Source: an uncultured Collinsella sp. (GTDB lineage: Bacteria; Actinomycetota; Coriobacteriia; Coriobacteriales; Coriobacteriaceae). Taken from it: 16,739 nt of DNA. Below are positions 1 to 6,276 of the stretch, in pieces (position 1 is the first letter of the stretch; the number at the start of each line of letters is the position of its first letter). Where the stretch lies: the NCBI GenBank assembly GCA_902489955.1, contig CABUBY010000026.1:1-16739 (forward strand). The letters are read 5' to 3'. Below the pieces are notes generated by a model that was not told the origin of the DNA, made no database searches, and saw only the letters and a list, made by a program, of their open reading frames with translations. Position numbers and translations under genes: made by a program.

Positions 1-1296
1 GCGTCGCTGTTCTTTTGCTGGCAGCTGGCGATCGCGGCGTTTTGGAGCGTTCCCGTGGCCTTTGCCGTGCTGTATCTAACACGCGGCCCCATGGCTCCGG
101 TGTTCGATCGCGTGCGTGCCGAGAAGGTCAAGGTTACCGAGGCTATTCAAGAGACGCTCGACTGCGTTCGCGAGATCCGCGCCACCAACCAGGAGGCCCA
201 TTATCTTGAGGGGCTCAACGCCGTGATCGATGCCGAGGAGCATGAGACCACCAAGGGCGAGCTCGCTAACGGGCTTTTGGTCAACTCCGCCTTTGCTATC
301 CTGCGTCTGGGCATTGCCACCACGCTGGTCACGGGCGCCGCGATGGTCGCCTCCGGGCAGGTCGACTTTTTGGTGATGTTTGCCTTCCTGCTTATGGTGA
401 GCCGTATCTATGCGCCGTTTGACCAGGCGTTAATGTTAATGTCCGAGCTGTTCGCCGCCGAGTCGTCTGCCAAGCGCATGCGTTCCATCATGGAAGAGCC
501 TGTGGCGCGGGGCAGCGAGAAATTTGAGCCCGCGGGCCACGATGTGGTGTTCGATCACGTGGCATTTGGCTATGGTGCGGGCGAGGACGGACGCGCCGGC
601 GAGAAAGTTCTTACCGATGTGAGCTTTACCGCCAAGGAAGGCGAGGTCACGGCACTGGTCGGTCCTTCGGGCTCCGGTAAGTCTACGGTGAGCCGCCTGG
701 CCGCGCGCTTTTGGGATGCCACTGCGGGCAAGGTTACCATGGGCGGTGTGGATGTTGCGAGCGTCGATCCCGAGGTGCTTCTGCGCGACTACGCCATTGT
801 GTTCCAAGACGTGCTGCTCTTTGACGACACGGTGATGGGAAACATCCGCCTCGGGCGTCGTGATGCCACCGATGGGGAAGTGCTTGCGGTCGCGCGTGCC
901 GCCAACTGCGACGAGTTTGTGAGTCGTATGCCGCAGGGCTACGACACCATGATCGGCGAGAATGGCTCCAAGCTGTCCGGCGGCGAGCGCCAGCGCATCT
1001 CTATCGCCCGCGCGCTGCTCAAAGACGCGCCCATCGTGCTGTTGGACGAGGCGACGGCAAGCTTGGATGTAGAGAACGAGACCGTGGTACAGCAGGCACT
1101 CTCCCGTCTGCTTGCAGGTAAGACGGTTATCGTTATTGCCCACCGTATGCGTACGGTGGAAAATGCCGACAAAATCGTTGTGCTCAAGGATGGTGTGGTT
1201 GTCGAGCAGGGTGTTCCGGCGCAGCTCAAGGCGGCAGGCGGAGAATTTGCCCGTATGGTCGCACTGCAAAAGGAAGCGGCGGCCTGGCAGCTGTAG
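1..1296 (+). CDS. ABC transporter, fused permease/ATPase (5' truncated)
   Basis: The reading frame is open from base 1, so the gene begins upstream of the window and the GTG at 55 is internal. The visible 431 residues hold the last transmembrane helices (hydrophobic stretches around residues 90-140, for example an alanine/valine-rich run and a VMFAFLLMVS run), then a complete nucleotide-binding domain. The Walker A motif GPSGSGKS is at bases 661-684, the signature LSGGERQ at 973-993, Walker B IVLLDE at 1033-1050, and the switch histidine (VIAHR) at 1141. This layout is that of ABCB/MsbA-type exporters working as homo- or heterodimers in the cytoplasmic membrane. Such genes often occur as adjacent pairs, so a partner half may lie upstream. 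The substrate cannot be read from the sequence (lipid, peptide, drug or siderophore are all possible). A REP-like palindrome follows the stop directly. Confidence 0.95.
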   Translation, partial: ASLFFCWQLAIAAFWSVPVAFAVLYLTRGPMAPVFDRVRAEKVKVTEAIQETLDCVREIRATNQEAHYLEGLNAVIDAEEHETTKGELANGLLVNSAFAILRLGIATTLVTGAAMVASGQVDFLVMFAFLLMVSRIYAPFDQALMLMSELFAAESSAKRMRSIMEEPVARGSEKFEPAGHDVVFDHVAFGYGAGEDGRAGEKVLTDVSFTAKEGEVTALVGPSGSGKSTVSRLAARFWDATAGKVTMGGVDVASVDPEVLLRDYAIVFQDVLLFDDTVMGNIRLGRRDATDGEVLAVARAANCDEFVSRMPQGYDTMIGENGSKLSGGERQRISIARALLKDAPIVLLDEATASLDVENETVVQQALSRLLAGKTVIVIAHRMRTVENADKIVVLKDGVVVEQGVPAQLKAAGGEFARMVALQKEAAAWQL

Positions 1297-1305
1297 GAAA
1301 GGGGT

Positions 1306-1350
1306 AAAGGGACTGTCCCAAAATGTGACAAAGGGGCAGTCCCTTTGTCA
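1306..1350. repeat. REP-like palindromic element with two alternative hairpins
   Basis: Bases 1306-1319 (AAAGGGACTGTCCC) and 1333-1346 (GGGGCAGTCCCTTT) form an inverted repeat matching at 13 of 14 positions. The right part also forms a perfect 10-bp stem of its own: TGACAAAGGG at 1326-1335 with CCCTTTGTCA at 1341-1350, loop GCAGT. The two folds exclude each other. The element starts ten bases after the ABC gene stop. No T-run follows, so a normal intrinsic terminator is unlikely, although it may protect mRNA 3' ends. From memory, similar GGGACTGTCCC/CCCTTTGTCA elements are dispersed in Coriobacteriia and some gut Clostridia; this was not checked. Confidence 0.6.
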
Positions 1351-1391
1351 TATTGAGTTCACCCCCATAGTTTCCAAAAAGTTAACCATTG

Positions 1392-1423
1392 TTGAACTTA
1401 ATAGTTAGATAAACTAAACTATT
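1392..1423 (+). promoter_or_regulatory. Promoter with overlapping palindromic operator, upstream of the small protein/P1B ATPase operon
   Basis: A candidate -35 TTGAAC (1392-1397) and -10 TAAACT (1415-1420) are 17 bp apart. A near-perfect inverted repeat, AATAGTTAG (1400-1408) and CTAAACTATT (1414-1423) around ATAAA, covers the spacer and -10, where a repressor would act. The surrounding ~80 bp is far more AT-rich than its neighbours. The TTAG...CTAA core recalls operators of metal-dependent DtxR/IdeR-type repressors, but the exact regulator is inference. The transcript leader (about 1427-1506) contains two short hairpins, GGTGC/GCACC (1459-1472) and CCGCA/TGCGG (1476-1490). Confidence 0.55.
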
Positions 1424-1506
1424 TTCCAAAAGTGTGCTCGAGCAAACTTATTTACTCGGGTGCTGAGGCACCGTGCCGCAGTTGTTGCGGAAAAGGGAGA
1501 GACATC

Positions 1507-1752
1507 ATGAAGAAGTCGACGTTCAATACCCTGCTTGTCGGTGGCGGTTTTCTGCTTGGCACGGCCGGCATCAAGCTGCTCACCAGCGCTCCGGTAAAGA
1601 ATGCCTGCGTGCAGGGCATCGCGTGCGGTATGCGCGTCAAGAACTGCTACCAGGACATGGTCGAGCAGGCCAAGGCCAATGTCGATGACATGGTTGCCGA
1701 GGCTGCCTACATCAACCAGAGCGAGGCCGCTGCTGACGAGGCAGCCGAGTAA
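1507..1752 (+). CDS. Small membrane-anchored protein, partner of the P1B ATPase (DUF6110/FezA-like candidate)
   Basis: An 81-residue protein. The start ATG at 1507 is supported by the ribosome-binding site AAGGGAGA (1493-1500); the upstream in-frame GTG at 1432 has no such site and falls in the leader. Residues 7-27 form one glycine-rich hydrophobic segment (GGGFLLGTAGIKLL). It is followed by a short basic stretch with cysteines at 34, 40 and 47, then an acidic amphipathic helix ending in alanine/glutamate repeats. This pattern (GTAG-K-LTS near the N-terminus, VKN-C, then a helix with DxVAEAAYIN) resembles the small proteins found just upstream of P1B-6 ATPases in anaerobes, which I recall as DUF6110. 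The stop lies 18 bp before the ATPase start, so the two are surely co-transcribed and probably form a membrane complex. Assignment as a ferrosome protein is inferred from context. Confidence 0.75.
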   Translation: MKKSTFNTLLVGGGFLLGTAGIKLLTSAPVKNACVQGIACGMRVKNCYQDMVEQAKANVDDMVAEAAYINQSEAAADEAAE

Positions 1753-1770
1753 CGCTCCCAGGCACAAACT

Positions 1771-3846
1771 ATGAGATTCTCGATTATTAGCGAGATCCCC
1801 GGCAGGACCCGTCTTCAATTGGCGGGTCCTGTGCCAGAGAGCGATCTCGATGCACTTCTTAAGCTCAGCGGCGATATCGACGGCGTGCGCAAGGTGCGCG
1901 TGTATGGCCGCATTGGCCAGATGGCGCTGGAGTACGACGAGCCACGCCGCGCGAGCGTGCTCGACGCCTTGGGCGCACTCGATGCTCAAGCTATCGCCGA
2001 CGCCAAGTCGGGCTACGTGATGCAACTCGAGCCGCGCAAGCACAAACTCGTTATGGACCTGGCGACACTCGTCGGCGCCCACTACGCGCGCCGCTGGTTC
2101 TTGCCGACGCCCCTGCGTGCGGTGTTTGCCGTGGCCGGTTACATGGCATTTTTGCGCGCTGCCCTTCATGAGCTGGCTCAGCCGCGCCTGACCGTTCCCG
2201 TGCTCGACGCTTCGGCCATCGGCATTTCGTTCGTCAAACGCGACGTCGATACCGCGGGCCAGACGATGTTCCTGCTCAACGTGGGCGAGCTGCTCGAGGA
2301 CTACACCCGCGCCATGAGCGAAAACGAGCTCATCAACTCGCTGCTTGATGTGCCCGACAAGGCGCAAAAGGTCGTCGGCGACACCGAGGTAAGCGTTGCC
2401 GCGACCGAGCTTGAGCCCGGCGACTTGGTCGCCGTGCGCACCGGCATGTCCATCTGCATCGACGGCGTGGTCGAGCAGGGGAGCGCTATGGTCAACCAGG
2501 CGACCCTGACCGGCGAGCCGCTGGCCGTCGAGCGAAGCGTGGGCGACGACGTGTTCGCCGGTACCGTCGTGGAAGACGGCGGCATCTTGGTGCGCGTGCG
2601 CGCCAATACGGCTCAGACCAAGCTCCGCTCGATCGTCTCGCTCGTACAGACGGCCGATTCGCTCAAGTCCGAGGGCCAGTCGCACATGGAAGACCTCGCC
2701 AACAAGATTGTCCCGTGGAACTTCCTGCTCGCGGGCCTGGTTGCGCTTACCACCCGCAGCCTCATCAAGACCTCGGCGGCACTGATGGTCGACTACTCGT
2801 GCGCACTCAAGCTCACGGGTTCCGTCGCCGTCATGACTGCCATGAGCGACGCCGCTAAGATGGGCGTCATGGTCAAGGGCGCGAAGTACTTTGAGTCGTT
2901 TGCCAAGGCCGACACCATTGTGTTCGATAAGACCGGCACGCTCACCGAGGCGCAGCCGCGTCTTGCCTGCGTGCTCACTACCGATGGCTGGAGCGAGGAT
3001 GAGGTCCTGCGTCTTTCCGCTTGCTTGGAGGAGCATTTTCCGCATCCGGTGGCGCGCGCCGTGGTCAACGCCGCCCGCGAGCGCGGGCTCGAGCACCGCG
3101 AGCGCCATGCCGCCGTCGAGTACATCGTGGCGCACGGCATCGCTTCGTCCATCGAAGGGCGTCGCGCTATTATCGGCTCGGCACACTTTGTGTTTGAGGA
3201 TGAGGGTGCGCAGCTCGAGTCCGACATTAAGGAGCGAATTGAGTCCCAGATGCAGGGCCTGTCGCCGCTGTATCTTGCGGTCGACGGTAAGGTCGTCGGC
3301 GTGCTCGGTATCGAGGACCCGCTTAAGCCCGGAGTGCGCGAGGCCATCGCCGATCTGCATGCGCTGGGTGTCAAGCATGTCGTTATGCTCACGGGCGATT
3401 CCGAGCGCACGGCCGAGCGCATTGCTCGCGCGGCTGGTGTCGATGAGTTTAAGGCCGAGCTGCTGCCCGAGGACAAGTACGCCTATGTGGAGCGGATTAA
3501 GCGCGAGGGGCGCCACGTTGCCATGGTGGGCGACGGCGTCAACGATTCGCCGGCGCTCGGTTTGGCCGACGTGGGCCTGGCCATGGGTGGCGGAAGCGAC
3601 ATCGCCAAGGAGGTCGCCGACATCATCCTGACCGATACGGATCTGGCCGCGATCGTGCGCCTGCGCCGCATGAGCCAGGGGCTTATCGACCGTCTGACGA
3701 GTTCGTATTCCAAGGTGATGCTTACCAACTCAGCGCTGTTGGCATTGGGTATTACCGGCATGATCACTCCGCAGGCGTCGTCACTGCTGCACAACGGCTC
3801 AACGATCGCCTACAGCCTGGGCAACGCAAAGGCTTACCTGCGCTAG
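1771..3846 (+). CDS. P1B-type metal-transporting ATPase with SCA metal site (P1B-6/FezB-like)
   Basis: A 691-residue P-type ATPase. Residues 1-75 form an HMA-like domain lacking the usual CxxC; instead there is an arginine pair in PGRTR (R12, R14). Hydrophobic segments around residues 110-165 precede the actuator domain with TGE at 247-249. The membrane helix before the P-domain carries DYSCALKL (C344), in place of CPC, CPH, SPC or TPC. The phosphorylated aspartate is D386 in DKTGTLT, the nucleotide-domain HP is at 425-426, and the hinge motif GDGVND is at 587-592. Two C-terminal helices end the protein. All catalytic motifs are intact. The SCA site and HMA-like domain without CxxC are what I know for the P1B-6 class, whose member FezB builds iron-filled ferrosomes. 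The transported ion is therefore probably Fe(II), but this is inference. The start ATG has a weak AGG site and is likely coupled to the gene before. A terminator follows. Confidence 0.9.
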   Translation: MRFSIISEIPGRTRLQLAGPVPESDLDALLKLSGDIDGVRKVRVYGRIGQMALEYDEPRRASVLDALGALDAQAIADAKSGYVMQLEPRKHKLVMDLATLVGAHYARRWFLPTPLRAVFAVAGYMAFLRAALHELAQPRLTVPVLDASAIGISFVKRDVDTAGQTMFLLNVGELLEDYTRAMSENELINSLLDVPDKAQKVVGDTEVSVAATELEPGDLVAVRTGMSICIDGVVEQGSAMVNQATLTGEPLAVERSVGDDVFAGTVVEDGGILVRVRANTAQTKLRSIVSLVQTADSLKSEGQSHMEDLANKIVPWNFLLAGLVALTTRSLIKTSAALMVDYSCALKLTGSVAVMTAMSDAAKMGVMVKGAKYFESFAKADTIVFDKTGTLTEAQPRLACVLTTDGWSEDEVLRLSACLEEHFPHPVARAVVNAARERGLEHRERHAAVEYIVAHGIASSIEGRRAIIGSAHFVFEDEGAQLESDIKERIESQMQGLSPLYLAVDGKVVGVLGIEDPLKPGVREAIADLHALGVKHVVMLTGDSERTAERIARAAGVDEFKAELLPEDKYAYVERIKREGRHVAMVGDGVNDSPALGLADVGLAMGGGSDIAKEVADIILTDTDLAAIVRLRRMSQGLIDRLTSSYSKVMLTNSALLALGITGMITPQASSLLHNGSTIAYSLGNAKAYLR

Positions 3847-3870
3847 CAGACGTGTTCGCGCACGTTATCT

Positions 3871-3916
3871 GGCCTGCGCCCAGACGGCATCGGTGTCGTC
3901 CGGGCGCAGGCCTTTT
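3871..3916 (+). terminator. Intrinsic terminator of the ATPase operon
   Basis: A perfect 11-bp stem, GGCCTGCGCCC (3871-3881) with GGGCGCAGGCC (3902-3912), has a 20-nt loop and ends in TTTT. It lies 24 bp after the ATPase stop and just before the toxin-antitoxin promoter, separating the two operons. Confidence 0.8.
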
Positions 3917-3920
3917 GCAT

Positions 3921-3967
3921 TTGACCATTTGCTAGCTTCTTTATATATTGTTGCTAGCAAGGCTAGC
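3921..3967 (+). promoter_or_regulatory. Toxin-antitoxin promoter with triple GCTAGC operator
   Basis: The -35 TTGACC (3921-3926) and -10 TATATT (3944-3949) are 17 bp apart, close to consensus. The palindrome GCTAGC occurs three times: between the boxes (3931-3936), right after the -10 within the perfect palindrome TTGCTAGCAA (3951-3960), and again at 3962-3967. This is the arrangement expected for autorepression by the ribbon-helix-helix antitoxin encoded next. Confidence 0.8.
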
Positions 3968-3988
3968 AATTGAAGAGAGGGGTTCGGC

Positions 3989-4342
3989 GTGGGTGCTGTT
4001 AGCGGCATGGCGCAGGTGAACGTTCGCGTGGATCGCCAGGTCAAGAACCGTGCCGAGGAGGCGCTGCGGCTTTCGGGCGGGTCGCTGCCCGAGCTCATCA
4101 AAAAGGTGGTGGCCAAGGTCGCGCAGGGTGGCGGGCAGTGCGAGGAAGTGCTTGCGGCCGTCGACGACCGGCAGCAGGCCGTCGCGCGCGATACTCCGTT
4201 CGCCGCATCATGGGCGGCGGCTGATCAGCTTTACGCGGACCTGGGCATCGCTACGTCGTCCGTGTCCGACGATCGCGATTGGGACGCAATCTATTCCGAA
4301 GCCATGGATGAGCATTATCGCCAAAAGGGGATGATCCAGTGA
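3989..4342 (+). CDS. RelB/DinJ-like ribbon-helix-helix antitoxin
   Basis: A 117-residue protein. The GTG at 3989 is chosen because GAGAGGGG ends about 6 bases upstream; the ATG at 4007 would be too far from this site. The N-terminal segment MAQVNVRVDRQVKNRAEEALRL, followed by a glycine and SLPELIKKVV, has the pattern of RelB/DinJ antitoxins: a beta strand (VNVRVD) then two helices, forming the DNA-binding dimer. The C-terminal part (roughly 60-117), rich in aspartate, alanine and aromatic residues, would bind and mask the toxin. The stop overlaps the toxin start by 4 bp (GTGA), giving translational coupling. The GCTAGC operator array upstream is the likely autoregulatory target. The family call is fairly secure; pairing with a PIN toxin rather than RelE/YafQ is the less usual point. 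Confidence 0.82.
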   Translation: MGAVSGMAQVNVRVDRQVKNRAEEALRLSGGSLPELIKKVVAKVAQGGGQCEEVLAAVDDRQQAVARDTPFAASWAAADQLYADLGIATSSVSDDRDWDAIYSEAMDEHYRQKGMIQ

Positions 4343-4854
4343 GTGGGGCGCCTCTCAAGATCATGGTGGACGCCAACGTATGGGTCGATTCGTTTTGCGT
4401 TGACCATGCCGAGTCGCTTGCCGCGCGTGCGTTTATTGGGCAGGCGACGGAGACGGGGGCGTTGCTGTTCTTTCCGGTTCATATCGCCAAGGACGTGCTG
4501 TACGTTGTCCAACACGAGCTGAAGCGTAGCGTTCTTGCCAGCGGGGGAGCGCTTGACGAGGCGTCTGCCCGTGCAATTGGCGATGCGACGTTGGCGTTTG
4601 TGCGGAACATGACCGAAAACGCCACGGCCGTGGGTGCGGATGCGTCGGACCTTTGGCTGGCCGACAAATACTTAGCGCTCCATCGCGATTACGAGGACAA
4701 CTTGGTGCTCGCCGCGTGTAAGCGCGCGCAGGTCGATTACTTGGTAACTAACGATCGCAAGCTGCTCGAACATGCCGATCTTGCAGCAAAGACACCTCGT
4801 CAAATGATGCCGATTCTGGCCTTGGCCGAACGCGGCGGCGCGGCTATCGGTTGA
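4339..4854 (+). CDS. PIN-domain ribonuclease toxin
   Basis: A 171-residue protein starting at the GTG that overlaps the antitoxin stop. It has the PIN fold signature: an N-terminal strand ending in the first acidic residue (KIMVDANVWVDSF, D11), a central helical part, and the C-terminal cluster YEDNLVLAACKRAQVDYLVTND with D120 and D139. These acids would bind the Mg ion that cleaves RNA, as in VapC-like toxins. The second acid of the usual quartet is not clearly assignable (D52 is a candidate). Co-translation with a RelB/DinJ-like antitoxin defines a type II toxin-antitoxin pair. The RNA target is not predictable. A convergent hairpin follows the stop. Confidence 0.85.
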   Translation: MSGAPLKIMVDANVWVDSFCVDHAESLAARAFIGQATETGALLFFPVHIAKDVLYVVQHELKRSVLASGGALDEASARAIGDATLAFVRNMTENATAVGADASDLWLADKYLALHRDYEDNLVLAACKRAQVDYLVTNDRKLLEHADLAAKTPRQMMPILALAERGGAAIG

Positions 4855-4866
4855 CGCGAACTGTTT

Positions 4867-4903
4867 GCGGGCCTCTTGGACGACGATGCGCCAAGGGGCC
4901 CGC
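4867..4903. terminator. Shared hairpin between convergent genes
   Basis: A 13-bp stem with one G-U pair is formed by GCGGGCCTCTTGG (4867-4879) and CCAAGGGGCCCGC (4891-4903). It lies in the short gap between the PIN gene (+) and the following minus-strand gene. There is no strong T-run on either side, so its efficiency as a terminator is uncertain. Confidence 0.5.
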
Positions 4904-4912
4904 GTCTGCTAT

Positions 4913-5347
4913 TTACAAAAGCTCGGCCTTGATGGTGGGACTTTCTGCGAGCTGCTCGGCTGCCTTTTCGTCGGAGCTGTCGAGTGCTGCCAGGCTGCGG
5001 TAGACCCACTCGTTGACCTGGGTGTTCTTGACGCCTGCGGTCTGCATAAGGGCGCCTACCTCGCGGATTGCTGCGAGCAGATCGGCTTTGGGACCCGCGA
5101 GCTCGACCTCGACGCCGTGGTAGGCGGTCACGCCGCGGTTTTCGCTCACGTGGTCGATAAAGCCCTCGACGGTCTCAAGCTGCTGGGCGAGAGCTGCATC
5201 ATCGTCAGCGTCCAGCGCAACAAGGGCGTTCGAAACCGTGAGGGCGGGATGTCCGCAGGGGACAAAGCCTTCGATGACATCCATAGCTTCGGTAATGGTT
5301 GAGCCCAGGCCTGCGAGGGCATTGACAAGTTGCTGCTTGGTATCCAT
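4913..5347 (-). CDS. Conserved-looking protein of unknown function, helical and acidic
   Basis: A 144-residue protein that I do not recognise. The start ATG at 5347 is supported by AAAGGA (complement of 5353-5358), 5 bases away. It appears cytoplasmic: no signal peptide or membrane helix, many acidic residues, predicted mostly alpha-helical. The first half (to about residue 75) contains CGHPALTVSNALVALDADDD and an EGFIDHVSENRGV stretch. The second half contains AAIREVGALMQTAGVKNTQVNEWVYRSLAALDSSDEKAAEQLAES. The two halves share the word pattern NALVALDADDDAALAQQL and RSLAALDSSDEKAAEQL, which suggests an internal duplication. The codon bias fits its neighbours, and the opposite strand gives no better protein. 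It is transcribed divergently from ssrA. Confidence 0.75.
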   Translation of the reverse strand: MDTKQQLVNALAGLGSTITEAMDVIEGFVPCGHPALTVSNALVALDADDDAALAQQLETVEGFIDHVSENRGVTAYHGVEVELAGPKADLLAAIREVGALMQTAGVKNTQVNEWVYRSLAALDSSDEKAAEQLAESPTIKAELL

Positions 5348-5383
5348 AACGGTCCTTTCGACGGGTCAATTTTGCTTGGCGAA

Positions 5384-5411
5384 AATATACGTGACGCGAT
5401 CGGTAGCAAAA
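5384..5411 (-). promoter_or_regulatory. Possible promoter of the minus-strand unknown gene
   Basis: On the minus strand a TATATT (complement of 5384-5389) lies about 16 bases downstream of TTTTGC (complement of 5406-5411), with the gene start about 37 bases further on. The -10 is good and the -35 is weak. Confidence 0.35.
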
Positions 5412-5584
5412 GTGCGAAGTGCGGCGCACATTGGGGTCTTCACAGCTCGTGCATAGAACAGCTGTCCGCTTTCAGAACGTGGTAAGATAACACTCCACAA
5501 GCGGGGCTCGCCCTGCATGTTCCTTGAAAAGTCGACGGGTGTTGGGCGCTCGTGCCCAATGCCATCCAGACTTTCCCAACATTC

Positions 5585-5948
5585 GGGGGCGACTGGTTTC
5601 GACACGATAGCTCTGAGAGAGGAAGCAAGCCGAGGTCTCCTCGCCTCGTTAAACAGGGGTACCGTCAAATTGAATTGACAACAACTCTTCTTTTGAGCCT
5701 ATGGCTCTCGCTGCTTAATTTATAGCGGCGCGTCAACCCGGTGATTTCCCCGACACCGGTGCGACGTCATGTTAGGGGAATGCTCCTGCGCACGTAATCG
5801 GTATGGCGCAGGCTAAGATCGAACCGGTTGGGATGCTGCGAGCGTGTCGCTGCGCGCAAAGCGTCCGAGACAAAACCAGCGACTGAGCTTGGAGATGCCA
5901 ATCAGGGGGCTTTCGTGGACCGGAGTTCGATTCTCCGCGCCTCCACCA
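5585..5948 (+). ncRNA. ssrA: Transfer-messenger RNA (tmRNA)
   Basis: A single-piece tmRNA that rescues stalled ribosomes. The 5' end GGGGGCG (5585-5591) pairs with CGCCTCC before the encoded ACCA end (CCA at 5946-5948), with a G-U at the third pair as in other tmRNAs. The conserved GACTGGTTTCGAC follows the 5' stem. The T-arm is CGGAG-TTCGATT-CTCCG near 5921-5937. The mRNA-like part encodes a tag ending in ALAA and TAA: reading back from TAA (5716-5718), the frame gives DNNSSFEPMALAA, with GAC at 5677 the probable resume codon after the tmRNA-borne alanine. The pseudoknot-rich segment lies downstream of the tag. No convincing promoter was identified; a TAAGAT at 5483-5488 is a weak candidate. 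Confidence 0.97.
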
Positions 5949-5956
5949 TAAGTAAC

Positions 5957-5990
5957 AGGCAGGTAGATATTCGTATCTACCTGCCTTTTT
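5957..5990 (+). terminator. ssrA terminator with UUCG tetraloop
   Basis: A perfect 13-bp stem, AGGCAGGTAGATA (5957-5969) with TATCTACCTGCCT (5974-5986), is closed by the stable loop TTCG and followed by a T-run to 5990. It is 8 bases after the CCA end of tmRNA. Confidence 0.95.
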
Positions 5991-6000
5991 ATTTCTAGTT

Positions 6001-6056
6001 CGTACCGCGGAGAATCGAACTCTATGCAGGGCGCGGGCGTAAAGAAAACGCCTGAG
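6001..6056. repeat. 56-bp direct repeat, copy A, with inverted ssrA T-arm copy
   Basis: Matches copy B (6214-6269) at 53 of 56 positions. Bases 6006-6022 are the exact reverse complement of ssrA 5923-5939 (17 bases, T-loop and T-stem). The right part begins a strong hairpin, AAAACGC (6045-6051)-CTGA-GCGTTTT (6056-6062), inside an outer stem GCGGGC (6033-6038)/GCCCGC (6065-6070); copy B lacks the pairing partner. The region 5991-6276 otherwise shows no gene. Confidence 0.8.
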
Positions 6057-6213
6057 CGTTTTTAGCCCGCGGGCGAGGGCGGCGGCAGCCGACCGAAGCC
6101 GGTGCGGATTTGCGAAGCAAATACGCAGATTCTCCGCGCAAACTATCAGCTCAATTTGGATGCGATGTTTATCGAATCTCAGCCGGCCATGCGCCGCATC
6201 AACGGATCCCCCC

Positions 6214-6269
6214 CGTACCGCGGAGAATCGAACTCTGTGCAGGGCGCGAGCGTAAAGAAAACGCCTCAG
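6214..6269. repeat. 56-bp direct repeat, copy B
   Basis: Second copy of the 6001-6056 repeat, differing at three bases, in the same orientation. The 17-base inverted match to the ssrA T-arm is at 6219-6235. Between the copies, 6128-6139 (GATTCTCCGCGC) repeats ssrA 5929-5940 in direct orientation. The copies may be scars of elements that used ssrA as an attachment site, or members of a dispersed repeat. Confidence 0.8.
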
Positions 6270-6276
6270 TGACGCA

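Noticed and set aside
436..1269. 277-residue open frame on the minus strand
   Set aside because: It is opposite the ABC ATPase domain and has no ribosome-binding site or recognisable motif.
1414..3516. 700-residue open frame on the minus strand
   Set aside because: It lies opposite the P-type ATPase, whose motifs are all intact. The minus frame is rich in histidine, arginine and leucine with no recognisable domain, a usual mirror effect of GC-rich coding DNA.
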